64,000 nucleotides of DNA from Alteromonadaceae bacterium. Lineage in GTDB: Bacteria; Pseudomonadota; Gammaproteobacteria; Enterobacterales; Alteromonadaceae. This document shows positions 53,768 to 63,361 of the stretch, in pieces. The stretch is taken from assembly GCA_013373625.1 (NCBI GenBank), contig JABXHM010000070.1:1-64000 (forward strand). Direction: 5' to 3'. Position 1 is the first letter of the stretch. Each line of letters starts with the position of its first letter. Under the pieces are notes generated by a model. That model searched no databases, was not told the DNA's origin, and saw only the letters and a program-made list of their open reading frames with translations. The position numbers were made by a program, and so were the translations under genes.

Positions 53768-56093
53768 GGTTGCCTTCCTGCAGGGCAGTAATCGCCGCGA
53801 GTACATGTTCCGGTGTGGCGGGGGCGGGTATCGGCGGGTCTACACGATAGTCAGCCAGACTTGAAACCGCATCCTTAATGGCACACCACACCGACATAGC
53901 CAGCATCAGCGGCGGTTCACCGACGGCCTTAGAGTGATAAATACTGTCTTCGGCATTGGGACGGTCGAACAATTGCACATTAAAATGCGCAGGTGTGTCG
54001 CCAATGGCCGGAATTTTATAGGTGGCTAAATTGTTACTGATGAGCTTGCCGTCATCATCCCAGCGCAAATCTTCGGTGGTCAGCCAACCCATTCCCTGAA
54101 TAAAGCCACCTTCAATTTGACCCCGGTCAATCGCCGGATTCAAACTGGTGCCCACATCGTGGAGAATGTCTACCTTATCAACGGTGTATTCACCGGTGAG
54201 GGTATCCACACTCACTTCTGACACCGCAGCGCCGTTGGCAAAGTAGAAAAACGGCCGCCCTGAGCCGGTGTCGCGATCGTAATGTATTTTGGGTGTACGG
54301 TAATAGCCGGTGGAAGATAACGAAATGCGTGCCATGTAGGCATTTTGTACCAGTTGGGTAAAGGGCAAAGCATGTTCGCCTGAAGAGACCTTACCATCGG
54401 CAAAGTTCACCGTGTCAGCCGCAACGCCAAACTCTTCGGCAAACAGTTCCGCGAGGCGTTGTTTTAGCGTTATACAGGCGTTTTGAGCGGCCTTACCGTT
54501 CAGATCTGTACCACTGGATGCCGCGGTGGGTGAAGTATTCGGTACTTTGTCGGTGCGGGTAGCGGTCACTTCAATATTATCCAGTGAAATACCAAACTCA
54601 TGCGCAACGATCTGACCAACCTTGGTGTGCAGACCCTGGCCCATTTCGGTACCACCGTGATTAACCTGAACACTGCCATCAGTGTAAATGTGGATAAGCG
54701 CGCCAGCCTGATTTAAGTGTTTGGCGGTAAAAGAAATACCAAATTTTACCGGCGTCAGGGACAGACCTTTCTTAATAATCGGGCTGTGCTGATTAAACTT
54801 GTTAGTATCTTCGCGACGTTGCCAGTACTGTGTATCGTTTTCCAACTGTTCAATCAGCGAGGGCAGAATATCCTGTTCCAGTTCCATACCATAGGGAGTC
54901 ACCATGCCATTTTGAGGGCTGTACAGGTTGCGCTTGCGCACTGTGAGCGGGTCGAGCCCGGTTTTACGGGCGACCACATCCATCATCAGTTCGGCCATAA
55001 TTAAACCCTGCGGGCCGCCAAAACCACGAAACGCGGTATGCGAAACGATATGCGTTTTAAGGCGATGACCGGTGATTTTGCTGGCACCAAGCTGATAGGC
55101 GTTGTCGGCATGGAACATCGCGCGGTCGACAATCGCATCGGACAAGTCCGGAGAGTGTCCGCAGTTACCCGCGACGGTCACTTTAGCGCCGTGCATTTTG
55201 CCGCTTTCATCAAAGCCAATTTCGTAGTCATTTTCAAACGGGTGGCGCTTGCCGGTAGCCTGCATATCGAGCATGCGTGGCAGGCGCATTTTTACCGCGC
55301 GCCGAGTGCGCAATGCAAAGACAGCTGCCAGGCAGGCCCATTGAGCCGCTTGTGACTCTTTACCACCAAAACCACCGCCCATGCGCCGCATATCAACGGC
55401 AACGCGGTGTAGTTTCACGCCCAGTACTTCTGCAACCAGCTTTTGAACTTCGCTGGGGTGCTGACTGGAGGTGTAGATATTCATCCGGTCTTCTTCTTCC
55501 GGAATAGCCAGGCTGACCTGACCTTCCAGGTAAAGGTGTTCCTGTCCACCTACCGATAAGTGTCCACTGGCGGTCATCGGTGCAGCTTGCAACGCCGCGT
55601 CAATATCACCACGGCCGAACTCGTGGCTCGGACGTACTTTACTGTCTACTGCGAGTGCGGCATCGGTGGTTAATATTGCGTTGCCATCACTAAACGCCAT
55701 ATTGGCTTTTGTGGCAGCAATACGTGCGTGTTCTTCGGTTTCTGCCAGGACTGCAAATACCGGCTGGCCGTGAAATTTAACCTCGTTGTCCAACAAAATC
55801 GGATCGCCGCCAAAGACCGGCCCAATATCAGTATGGCCGGGAATATCAGCAATCGTGATGACATCAATGACGCCGGGCGATTGCCATACGGCGTCTAATT
55901 CCAGTAACTGTAACGTACCGCTGGCCACGTTTGTGGTACCGACACTCACATAACACAGTGAGTCTGGTGTCGGGATATCGTCAACGTAGCGGGCTGTTCC
56001 GGACACCTGTCGGATAGCACTCTCATGACGCGTAGGTTTCAGTAGTGGCGAGTGTTCAGTGACGGCTGTGGGTTGTTCAATCAGTTTACGCAT
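53754..56093 (-). CDS. xdhB: Xanthine dehydrogenase, molybdenum-binding subunit
   Basis: 779 aa catalytic subunit oxidising hypoxanthine and xanthine to urate. GRGD-rich entry, MGGGFGGKESQAA, HTAFRGFGGPQG, GGTEMGQGLHTKVGQ and the late KAVGEPPLMLAMSV with the catalytic glutamate are present. Overlaps xdhA by 8 bp and xdhC by about 14 bp. Confidence 0.95.
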   Translation of the reverse strand: MRKLIEQPTAVTEHSPLLKPTRHESAIRQVSGTARYVDDIPTPDSLCYVSVGTTNVASGTLQLLELDAVWQSPGVIDVITIADIPGHTDIGPVFGGDPILLDNEVKFHGQPVFAVLAETEEHARIAATKANMAFSDGNAILTTDAALAVDSKVRPSHEFGRGDIDAALQAAPMTASGHLSVGGQEHLYLEGQVSLAIPEEEDRMNIYTSSQHPSEVQKLVAEVLGVKLHRVAVDMRRMGGGFGGKESQAAQWACLAAVFALRTRRAVKMRLPRMLDMQATGKRHPFENDYEIGFDESGKMHGAKVTVAGNCGHSPDLSDAIVDRAMFHADNAYQLGASKITGHRLKTHIVSHTAFRGFGGPQGLIMAELMMDVVARKTGLDPLTVRKRNLYSPQNGMVTPYGMELEQDILPSLIEQLENDTQYWQRREDTNKFNQHSPIIKKGLSLTPVKFGISFTAKHLNQAGALIHIYTDGSVQVNHGGTEMGQGLHTKVGQIVAHEFGISLDNIEVTATRTDKVPNTSPTAASSGTDLNGKAAQNACITLKQRLAELFAEEFGVAADTVNFADGKVSSGEHALPFTQLVQNAYMARISLSSTGYYRTPKIHYDRDTGSGRPFFYFANGAAVSEVSVDTLTGEYTVDKVDILHDVGTSLNPAIDRGQIEGGFIQGMGWLTTEDLRWDDDGKLISNNLATYKIPAIGDTPAHFNVQLFDRPNAEDSIYHSKAVGEPPLMLAMSVWCAIKDAVSSLADYRVDPPIPAPATPEHVLAAITALQEGNHDAN

Positions 56094-57543
56094 GTTGGGC
56101 CACCCGGGTTGAGACTAATAATTCTGATTGGGTTTCGAACCAGAAACGCTGCCATAAATTAGCCAGTAACTGTTTGCGGTAGGCGGCGCTGGCGCGCACG
56201 TCATCAATGGGGGTAAAGGCCTGGCTGAGGATCTGCATACCCTCAGTACGCAATGTGGCATTTTGCCAGTCCTTTCCTGTCATTTGTGCTTCAAGTTCGG
56301 CGCAACTGACCGGCGTAGCAGCTACACCACCAAAGCCAGTACGCAGCGATTTCACCGTTGTGCCATCAAGTTCAAGTTTAAATACAGCACAGACTGCAGA
56401 AATATCATCTTCGTGACGCTTGGACACTTTATACGCCTTGAGCTGCATTGCCGTGCTGAGACGCGGAAATTCAATTGCGCTTATCCATTCTTTGCTGGTT
56501 AAAACGGTTTGACGATAACCGGTAAAAAAGTCACTGGCGGGCACTGTGCGGTAATCACTACCATTATCAATAACGATTGATGCATTAAGCGCCAACAGTA
56601 CCGGTGGCATATCACCAATGGGCGATGCATTGGCGACGTTACCGCCAAGCGTGGCCTGGTTACGCACTGGTACCGAGGCAAACCGGTCAATGAGTTCATG
56701 GAGCGTGGGAAAATGAGTTGTTAAAACCGGGGTAATGTCATTTAACGGTAGCGCCGCCCCGACAGTGATATGCTCGTCGGTAATTGTCAGCGCCCGGCAT
56801 TCTTTTACCCGTGTGGTGCTAATCAGTGTCGGCAGAGATTTAAGTTGCTGAGTGTACTCCAGCGCCAGATCGGTGCTGCCGGCCACAAAGCGTGCATCAG
56901 GATACTGCGCAAGTAACGCAGATACAGCCGTACGGCTTTGGGGTAAAAACACATTGTTCACAGACGCTTGTTCTGCAATGTCGTCCTGTAATGCTTTGAG
57001 CGTCGCCAGTGTGTGTGGCTCCCGGCTGGTGAACTGGTCTGGTTCACGTCCACCATCAGGTATTCCACAGCTTTCCTGAGTGGCCTCAATAATGGGCCGG
57101 TAGCCGGTACATCGGCACAGGTTGCCTGACAAGGCAGTATTAATCGTGGTGCGGTCTACTGTTGTCTTGGCGTGATAAAGGGCAAACATAGACATGACAA
57201 TGCCTGGCGTACAAAAGCCACATTGGCTGCCATGGTGTTCCACCAATGACTGTTGAACCGGATGCAACACGCCGCCCTGACTTAAATGCTCTATGCTAAT
57301 GAGCTGTTTACCGTGCAAGGAAGCCAGTAGCGTAATACAGCTGTTGATACTGCGGTAGTGAATGCTTTGTTGATCTGGCGCGATTTCACCAAGAACGACC
57401 GTGCATGCACCACAATCGCCCGAAGCACAGCCTTCTTTGCTGCCTTTTAGCGCCTTGTTATCGCGCAAATATTGCAGAACGGTGACCTCCGCTAACTTTT
57501 TGTCTAGCGTAACCAGTTCATTATTAAGTAAAAATTTTATCAT
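56086..57543 (-). CDS. xdhA: Xanthine dehydrogenase, FeS/FAD subunit
   Basis: 485 aa. Two [2Fe-2S] clusters (GCASGDCGACTVVLG and CGFCTPG with NLCRCTGYRPI) in the first 165 residues, then an FAD domain (about 200-470; RFVAGSTDLAL, NQATLGGNVANASPIGD). First gene of the seven-gene purine operon xdhABC-uraDH-guaD-puuD. A RutR-type palindrome lies about 70 bp upstream. Confidence 0.95.
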   Translation of the reverse strand: MIKFLLNNELVTLDKKLAEVTVLQYLRDNKALKGSKEGCASGDCGACTVVLGEIAPDQQSIHYRSINSCITLLASLHGKQLISIEHLSQGGVLHPVQQSLVEHHGSQCGFCTPGIVMSMFALYHAKTTVDRTTINTALSGNLCRCTGYRPIIEATQESCGIPDGGREPDQFTSREPHTLATLKALQDDIAEQASVNNVFLPQSRTAVSALLAQYPDARFVAGSTDLALEYTQQLKSLPTLISTTRVKECRALTITDEHITVGAALPLNDITPVLTTHFPTLHELIDRFASVPVRNQATLGGNVANASPIGDMPPVLLALNASIVIDNGSDYRTVPASDFFTGYRQTVLTSKEWISAIEFPRLSTAMQLKAYKVSKRHEDDISAVCAVFKLELDGTTVKSLRTGFGGVAATPVSCAELEAQMTGKDWQNATLRTEGMQILSQAFTPIDDVRASAAYRKQLLANLWQRFWFETQSELLVSTRVAQHA

Positions 57544-57611
57544 TCTGTGCTCCGGGCCTGCCTGGCGGGCGATTAAGCGGATACCTTACCGGAATATCTA
57601 TTCAAAAAGTA

Positions 57612-57623
57612 GACCATATGGTC
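57612..57623. promoter_or_regulatory. RutR/TetR-type operator upstream of xdhA
   Basis: GACCATATGGTC, a perfect 12-bp palindrome, close to the known RutR consensus TTGACCANNTGGTCAA, about 70 bp before the xdhA start codon. Confidence 0.7.
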
Positions 57624-57747
57624 AGTTTTTTGTTGGAAAAGCCAAAGTTTTTCTTCACTATGGGGGCATTTAGTTCAGTTGTCCAAATTTCAGTATGGGT
57701 AGAAATGCACTCAGCCTGACAGGACAGACCAGAAATTGGCAAAAAAA

Positions 57748-57761
57748 TGACTACTTGGTCA
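57748..57761. promoter_or_regulatory. Second TetR-type operator, upstream of the regulator gene
   Basis: TGACTACTTGGTCA: same half-sites as the xdhA palindrome with one mismatch, 103 bp before the TetR gene start. Suggests autoregulation and shared control of the divergent operons. Confidence 0.6.
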
Positions 57762-57863
57762 GGAAATTGCTGCAGAATGTGGCAAGTATCATTGCAAGCA
57801 TAGTAAGAAAACGTCACGCACGGTTTGCGTGAATAGCTGGATAACAAGGACACATCAGTATCA

Positions 57864-58508
57864 ATGGCGAATAAATCAAAAATGGACGGCAGTATTGGCG
57901 CCAAGAATAAACAAATTATTCTTGCGGCCGCAGAAAAGGCTTTTGCATCGTTTGGATTTAAGGGCACTTCAGTGCAGCAAATTGCCGATGAAGCGCAATT
58001 ACCTAAAACCAATATCCTGTATTATTTTAAATCCAAACAGGGCCTTTATGTTGCGTTGTTGCAGGACATTATGTCGTTATGGAATTCGCGATTTGATCGC
58101 GTGACAGCTGCCGACGATCCGGCAGAGTCACTGGCCGATTACGTCGCCGAGAAAATGACTATGTCGCGAACGCATCCTCAGGCATCAAAGATATTCGCAA
58201 TGGAAGTACTCAACGGTGCTCCCTATCTGAATAAGTATTTTAATACTGAGCATGTTGCCTGGATGAATGGACGTGTTGCAATTATTCAAAGTTGGATAGA
58301 GCAGGGCAAAATGGCCGCCATTGATCCCACTTACTTGTTGTTTCACATATGGGCATGTACTCAGCATTATGCCGACTTTTCAGCGCAAATAACCAGTTTA
58401 TTAGGCAAGAGTATGAAACGGGCTGATTTTGAAGAAGCCACCCGCCAGGTAATCAAGCTGGTGTTGTCTGGTTGTGAGCTGGACATACCCCGTAAGTATC
58501 AGGAGTAA
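57864..58508 (+). CDS. RutR-like TetR-family regulator of purine catabolism
   Basis: 214 aa. N-terminal TetR helix-turn-helix (about 15-62: AAAEKAFASFGFKGTSVQQI, 20 residues, then NILYYFKSKQGLY), C-terminal RutR-type ligand domain (FAMEVLNGAPYLNKYF, HIWACTQHYADFSAQI). In E. coli RutR senses pyrimidines; here the neighbourhood suggests a purine or ureide ligand. Divergent from xdhA, followed by puuE after 6 bp. Three matching palindromes lie in the window. Confidence 0.88.
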   Translation: MANKSKMDGSIGAKNKQIILAAAEKAFASFGFKGTSVQQIADEAQLPKTNILYYFKSKQGLYVALLQDIMSLWNSRFDRVTAADDPAESLADYVAEKMTMSRTHPQASKIFAMEVLNGAPYLNKYFNTEHVAWMNGRVAIIQSWIEQGKMAAIDPTYLLFHIWACTQHYADFSAQITSLLGKSMKRADFEEATRQVIKLVLSGCELDIPRKYQE

Positions 58509-58514
58509 CCCAAA

Positions 58515-59420
58515 ATGAGTAACCACTATCCTCGCGATTTAATCGGCTATGGGGCAACGCCGCCACATCCAAGGTGGCCTGACAATGCCCGCATCGCAGT
58601 GCAGTTTGTGATCAATTATGAAGAGGGTGGAGAAAACTGTACATTGCACGGCGATGACCACTCTGAAATATTCCTGTCAGAGATTATTGGCGCTCAACCT
58701 TATCCGGATCGCCATTTAAGCATGGAATCAATTTATGAATATGGCTCCAGAGCGGGTTTCTGGCGTCTTTATCGGTTGTTCACCGAAGCCGAAATTCCGG
58801 TCACCGTATTTGGTGTGACCATGGCGTTGGAACGCCACCCTGAAGTGGTAAAAGCGATGCTTGACGCCGATTGGGAAATCGCCAGCCACGCACTGCGCTG
58901 GATTCATTATCAGGACATGGCCATTGACGACGAACGCGCTCAAATAGAGGAGTCTGTTCAGCGACATAAAGCATTAACTGGTAAGGCCCCCGCAGGTTGG
59001 TATACCGGACGGACCAGCCCCAATACACTGGCGCTGATTGCCGAACGTGATGATATTGTCTATTGCGCCGACTCTTACGCCGATGATTTACCCTATTACG
59101 ATAACCATTACAGTAAACCTTTATTAATGGTGCCCTATACACTGGATACCAATGACATGCGCTTTGCGACACCGCAAGGGTTTAACAGCGGCGAGCAGTT
59201 TTATACGTATTTAAAGGATGCATTTGATGTGCTGTATGCCGAAGGCAAGCAGTCACCCAAAATGTTATCCATTGGATTACATAACCGTATTATCGGACGG
59301 CCAGGCCGGTTCGCGGCATTAAAGCGCTTTGTAGAATATGTCCAGCAGCACAAAAAGGTATGGCTGTGTACCCGTGAGCAAATTGCCCATCATTGGCAGC
59401 AACATTTCCCTGTTAAATAA
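58515..59420 (+). CDS. puuE: Allantoinase PuuE (polysaccharide-deacetylase fold)
   Basis: 301 aa metal-independent allantoinase converting allantoin to allantoate. RDLIGYGATPPHPRWPDNAR (20 residues) at the start, VQFVINYEEGGEN, GFWRLYRLF, DWEIASHALRWIHYQDM and SIGLHNRIIGRPGR are the PuuE pattern. Completes the route adenine or guanine to allantoate; no allantoate-degrading gene lies in the window. Cotranscribed with the TetR gene. Confidence 0.93.
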   Translation: MSNHYPRDLIGYGATPPHPRWPDNARIAVQFVINYEEGGENCTLHGDDHSEIFLSEIIGAQPYPDRHLSMESIYEYGSRAGFWRLYRLFTEAEIPVTVFGVTMALERHPEVVKAMLDADWEIASHALRWIHYQDMAIDDERAQIEESVQRHKALTGKAPAGWYTGRTSPNTLALIAERDDIVYCADSYADDLPYYDNHYSKPLLMVPYTLDTNDMRFATPQGFNSGEQFYTYLKDAFDVLYAEGKQSPKMLSIGLHNRIIGRPGRFAALKRFVEYVQQHKKVWLCTREQIAHHWQQHFPVK

Positions 59421-59432
59421 AGCGTCTTAAAA

Positions 59433-59465
59433 ACTAAAAAGGAGTCTGTAAGACTCCTTTTTAGT
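59433..59465. terminator. Bidirectional terminator between puuE and the NCS2 permease gene
   Basis: ACTAAAAAGGAGTC and GACTCCTTTTTAGT form a 14-bp perfect stem around TGTAA, with A- and T-tracts on both sides; serves both convergent genes. Confidence 0.88.
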
Positions 59466-59475
59466 ATTATCGCAT

Positions 59476-60804
59476 TTATAAACCGAAGATATAGCGCAGC
59501 ACAAAAACTCCCGCCAACAGGTAAGTAATAACACTGATTTCGCGGTGTTTACCGGTGCCTAGTTTAACCCCTACGTAGGTAATAAAGCCTAGTGCAATAC
59601 CTTCGCTGATGCTAAATGTCAGTGGCATGGCCATGAGGGCTACTACGGCAGTCGCAGATGCGCCTAAATCATCAAAATCCAAATGACGAATCGAGTCCAT
59701 CATCAGTATTCCTACCATCACTAGTGCCGGCGTCGTGGCCATAATAGGAATAACTTTCATCAGCGGCGTTAAAAACAGCGCCAGTAAAAAGCATACACCC
59801 ACCACAATGGCGGTTAAACCAGTGCGACCGCCAGCTGACGCGCCTGCAGCAGACTCGACATAACTGGTAACCGGCGAGGTACCTAATGCTGCGCCAACCA
59901 CACTTGCTGAGGCATCGGCTGTCATGGCAGCGCCTATTTTGGGAAGCTTGTCTTCCTTGTCGAGTAAATTAGCGCGGCGTGAAACGCCAATTAGCGTGCC
60001 AATAGTATCGAACATATTCACGAACATGAGTGCAAAAATGAGGTCCCAGGTTTCGGCAAAATGTTCAATTGGGTACCAGATATCCATAGCCAGCCAGGTA
60101 TCACTAATAGGTTCTGGCATACCGACGATGGCCTCTGGTGTGGCGGTAAGCATACCGTCCCCGCTGGGCACGATGGTTCCCACCACGGTAAGTAATATAA
60201 TTGAGATTAATATGCCGCCGGTGACGCGTTTTTTAACCAGAATAACTGTCAGTAATATACCAGCAAGCGCTAGTAAAACGGCGGGATCAGACAAGTCACC
60301 AATGGTCACAAAGGTGGCGTCACTGGCAACAACTAAACCGGCATTCTTTAAACCGATAAACGCGATGAACAAACCAATACCGCACTGCACACCTATTTTA
60401 AGTGAGGGAGGGATGGCCTCGGCAATCAGGGTTCTTACCCCGGTAAGTGTCAGGCCCAAAAATAAAATGCCGTTCCAGAATACGATTCCTAAAGCAGCTT
60501 CCCATGGAATCTCGCGGGTCATACAAATAGTAAAAGCGAAAAAAGCGTTCAACCCCATGCCAGGTGCTAACGCAATAGGATAGTTGGTCATCAGTGCCAT
60601 TAGCACAGTGCCCAGGCAGGCCGCTAAAGCAGTCACCGTTATTAAGCCCTCAGGAGGCATGCCGCTTAGCCCTAGAATACCAGGGTTAACCACCAGAATG
60701 TATGACATGGCGGCGAAAGTAGTGAGGCCGGCAATGACTTCGGTTTTTATCGTAGTGCCGTGTGCCTGCAGTTTAAATAATCGCTCTATCAGCGTCGATG
60801 ACAT
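59476..60804 (-). CDS. NCS2-family purine permease (AzgA-like)
   Basis: 442 aa inner-membrane transporter with about 12-14 helices. GMGLNAFFAF and TSPVTSYVESAAGASAGGRT (20 residues) are hallmarks of the AzgA-type guanine/hypoxanthine/adenine carriers. Located opposite puuE with a shared terminator, with a TetR-type palindrome about 85 bp upstream. Brings purine bases to GuaD, the adenine deaminase and XdhAB. Confidence 0.92.
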   Translation of the reverse strand: MSSTLIERLFKLQAHGTTIKTEVIAGLTTFAAMSYILVVNPGILGLSGMPPEGLITVTALAACLGTVLMALMTNYPIALAPGMGLNAFFAFTICMTREIPWEAALGIVFWNGILFLGLTLTGVRTLIAEAIPPSLKIGVQCGIGLFIAFIGLKNAGLVVASDATFVTIGDLSDPAVLLALAGILLTVILVKKRVTGGILISIILLTVVGTIVPSGDGMLTATPEAIVGMPEPISDTWLAMDIWYPIEHFAETWDLIFALMFVNMFDTIGTLIGVSRRANLLDKEDKLPKIGAAMTADASASVVGAALGTSPVTSYVESAAGASAGGRTGLTAIVVGVCFLLALFLTPLMKVIPIMATTPALVMVGILMMDSIRHLDFDDLGASATAVVALMAMPLTFSISEGIALGFITYVGVKLGTGKHREISVITYLLAGVFVLRYIFGL

Positions 60805-60888
60805 AGTTGTTCTCTTTATTAGAATTAAAGCTGCTGCTTGATGAATGTGTCTTATTTTGTATTGTTAAGCAAACAGTAAGCAAAAAAC

Positions 60889-60902
60889 TGACCATGTAGT
60901 CA
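60889..60902. promoter_or_regulatory. Third TetR-type operator, upstream of the NCS2 permease gene
   Basis: TGACCATGTAGTCA: half-sites TGACCA and TAGTCA, near-palindromic and closely like those at 57612 and 57748. Confidence 0.58.
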
Positions 60903-61090
60903 ATAAGTTGGTCTGGTATCTGCAAGTATCTGCAATATGTTTACGAATAACAATAAACGGGTTGGTTTTAAGCAGATTAACCTTACTAATAATTAAATCA
61001 ACGCAGGCTATTTTGGCATGGAGCCACTGATAATTGCACCGTTATGGTGAATTTGCCTGCCAACAGTGCGCGAGGGAGCGTGATAACGCG

Positions 61091-62104
61091 ATGAAACTTA
61101 TCCATTTAATTGAGCAATTACCAAAAGCAGAATTGCATTTACATATTGAGGGAACGCTGGAGCCGGCATTAATGTGGGCGTTAGCAGAGAAACACGAGGT
61201 CACCCTGCCTTATGATTCAGTCGAGGCCATTACAGCCGCTTATCAGTTTGATTCGCTACAAAGCTTTTTAGATTTGTATTATCAGGGCGCTGATGTGCTG
61301 CGCGACGAAGACGACTTTTACCAGTTAATGCGCCAGTATTTGCAACATTGTAAAGCGGACAACATTGTTCATACCGAAATCATGTTTGATCCGCAAACCC
61401 ATACATCCCGTGGTGTCGGGTTTAACGTTTTTATGCCGGGGTTTCAGCGCGCCATAGATGAAGCAAAGCAGGATTTGGGCATAAGCGTCTATTTAATTAT
61501 GTCGTTTTTACGCCACCTCTCAGAGCCTGAAGCCATTGAAACACTCAATCAGGCGCGTGACTATTATCCCATAATTAAGGCAGTAGGACTGGACAGTAGC
61601 GAACGGGGCAATCCACCGGAAAAGTTTAATAAAGTGTTTGCTGCTGCCCGGGCGCTGGGGTTTAAGTGTGTTGCTCATGCAGGAGAAGAAGGCCCGGCCG
61701 ACTATATTTGGCAGGCGTTGGATATGCTTAAAATCGACCGGCTTGATCATGGTGTCAGGGCCAGTGAAGATAAAGCATTAATGAAGCGACTGCGCGACGA
61801 TGGCATGGCGCTTACGGTGTGTCCGCAAAGTAATATCAAGTTGTGCGTGTTTGATCACATGCAACAGCATAATATTTTACAGTTACTGGAAGATGGCCTT
61901 TGTGTGACAGTGAATTCCGATGATCCCAGCTATTTCGGCGGTTATTTGAATGATAATTATCGTGCCTTAATGACTCACTTGGGCATGGACGAAAGCTCCC
62001 TGGTACAGTTGGTGAAAAATAGCTTTATGGGGTCTTTTTTGCCCGCTGAAGAGAAAAACAAGTGGTTGCGCTGTATAGATAGCATTGTTAGCGATGCCCG
62101 TTGA
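61091..62104 (+). CDS. Adenine deaminase-type member of the adenosine deaminase family
   Basis: 337 aa cytoplasmic zinc enzyme. Metal and active-site motifs: [27 protein letters not shown] and [12 protein letters not shown]. The [10 protein letters not shown] start and the [13 protein letters not shown] region resemble the bacterial adenine deaminase subgroup more than true adenosine deaminases, which fits purine base catabolism to hypoxanthine. ATG at 61091 gives the family N-terminus; the frame before it to 61034 is not conserved-looking. Confidence 0.87.
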   Translation: MKLIHLIEQLPKAELHLHIEGTLEPALMWALAEKHEVTLPYDSVEAITAAYQFDSLQSFLDLYYQGADVLRDEDDFYQLMRQYLQHCKADNIVHTEIMFDPQTHTSRGVGFNVFMPGFQRAIDEAKQDLGISVYLIMSFLRHLSEPEAIETLNQARDYYPIIKAVGLDSSERGNPPEKFNKVFAAARALGFKCVAHAGEEGPADYIWQALDMLKIDRLDHGVRASEDKALMKRLRDDGMALTVCPQSNIKLCVFDHMQQHNILQLLEDGLCVTVNSDDPSYFGGYLNDNYRALMTHLGMDESSLVQLVKNSFMGSFLPAEEKNKWLRCIDSIVSDAR

Positions 62105-62145
62105 GCCAGCTAAACAACGTCGTTAAACAGGACTGCTCAAAGAGT

Positions 62146-62181
62146 AAAGCCCCCACATGTGAAACATGCCGGGGGCTTTAT
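62146..62181. terminator. Terminator after the adenine deaminase gene
   Basis: AAAGCCCCC pairs with GGGGGCTTT across a loop containing a further ACATGT/ACATGC stem; lies between convergent genes. Confidence 0.82.
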
Positions 62182-62199
62182 TGTGATTAAAAACGTCGT

Positions 62200-63300
62200 T
62201 TACTGATGAGGCAGCGCCTCTTGGTATTCTGTCCAGTTAAGGACAATCTCATCTACTACTTTACTACCAACTTTATACGCAGCTTCCAATGCCGGACGCA
62301 TGCCAGCATAACCAGCGCCAGAGCTTTCTGCTTTAAGGTTTTCTGCTGCGGTCAGACTAGCAGGTTGCATGGTAAAGTTGCTGGCGGTGCGCAGCACTAA
62401 AAAGCGCTCTTTATCGACCAGTCCGGCATTGTCCAGAAATACCATTGACTGATAGCTACCGGTATCTTCCATGCCCGAGGTCATGAAGTTGCCTTTACCG
62501 TTGGTCCAGTAAGATGTCCAGTCGTTAGCCCAGTCATTCAATAACTTCCCGTGCCAAAAGGTTGAGGCAGACAGGTGGTCGCCGCGTAATACAGTGGGGG
62601 GCTGTTGAGCCGCTGGCATTTCAGTATATTTACTGCGTAATGCCTGCATGGCGTCGGTGTCCATCAGTGTCATATCTTTGGTCAGGGCATAGGCCCAATC
62701 AACCAGTTGGGTATTGAGTTGGAATGCCTCACCGTTAGTGGCGACAACCTCTTCATCAGATTCAGGGTAGGGCGCGTGAGCAAATAACGGAAAGTAACCG
62801 GTTTTCCAGTCGTTGGGGACTTCTCGTGCATCGATTTGGTGGGCAAGATCGCCGTCTACCAGATAATCGGCCCAGATAGCCGAGCCAATAGAGCCATCCT
62901 GAGGGTCAATACCGGCAATACCCGCGACCAGCCAGTAGGCCTTGGTCAAGTCAAAGCGTGGGTCCAAGCCCAGGGCCATGAAGGCAGACGATGCACGGGA
63001 TATGCCCATGCCGGTTACCATGCCTAAAACACCTTTTTCAGGATTGTAATAGATGTCATGAAAACCGTGGGGGAATTCAAATTTTTCAGTCAGGCCGTAG
63101 CGCTCCCGCCAAAACTGAAATTCCCCGGGTTTATCACCGGTGTCTTCGCCAATTTCAAACATTGCAACTACCACCGCTTTAATTGGCAATACTTTTTCTG
63201 TGCTGTTGGCGGGTGAATCGGGCGAACTTGCGGGTGTTTCTTTGGCTGGTTGGCAAGCGCTAAGGGCTAATACGCCCAGTAATATTATCAATAATTTCAT
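62200..63300 (-). CDS. Purine nucleoside permease (NUP) family lipoprotein
   Basis: 366 aa. Signal peptide with lipobox LSAC (about residue 16), so it is a lipoprotein, which does not fit a membrane-spanning permease. The mature part is the NUP-family domain (GVLGMVTGMGISRASSAF, AYWLVAGIAGIDPQDGS, TSGMEDTGSY) with resemblance to nucleoside phosphorylases. It probably binds or cleaves purine nucleosides in the periplasm or at the outer membrane. Cotranscribed region shared with the TonB receptor, separated by a terminator. Confidence 0.85.
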   Translation of the reverse strand: MKLLIILLGVLALSACQPAKETPASSPDSPANSTEKVLPIKAVVVAMFEIGEDTGDKPGEFQFWRERYGLTEKFEFPHGFHDIYYNPEKGVLGMVTGMGISRASSAFMALGLDPRFDLTKAYWLVAGIAGIDPQDGSIGSAIWADYLVDGDLAHQIDAREVPNDWKTGYFPLFAHAPYPESDEEVVATNGEAFQLNTQLVDWAYALTKDMTLMDTDAMQALRSKYTEMPAAQQPPTVLRGDHLSASTFWHGKLLNDWANDWTSYWTNGKGNFMTSGMEDTGSYQSMVFLDNAGLVDKERFLVLRTASNFTMQPASLTAAENLKAESSGAGYAGMRPALEAAYKVGSKVVDEIVLNWTEYQEALPHQ

Positions 63301-63317
63301 TGTAGTGTCCTCAATAT

Positions 63318-63346
63318 AAAAACGGCATGCCTGAGCATGCCGTTTT
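63318..63346 (-). terminator. Terminator between the TonB receptor and NUP genes
   Basis: AAAAACGGCATGC and GCATGCCGTTTTT form a 13-bp perfect stem around three bases. It would end transcription of the receptor gene, though some read-through could supply the NUP gene 18 bp on. Confidence 0.82.
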
Positions 63347-63361
63347 TCAGTTTGTTAGTGC

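Noticed and set aside
59924-60583. 219-codon open frame on the plus strand
   Set aside because: It lies antisense within the NCS2 permease gene, whose conserved motifs are clear; the frame is a by-product of its codon composition.
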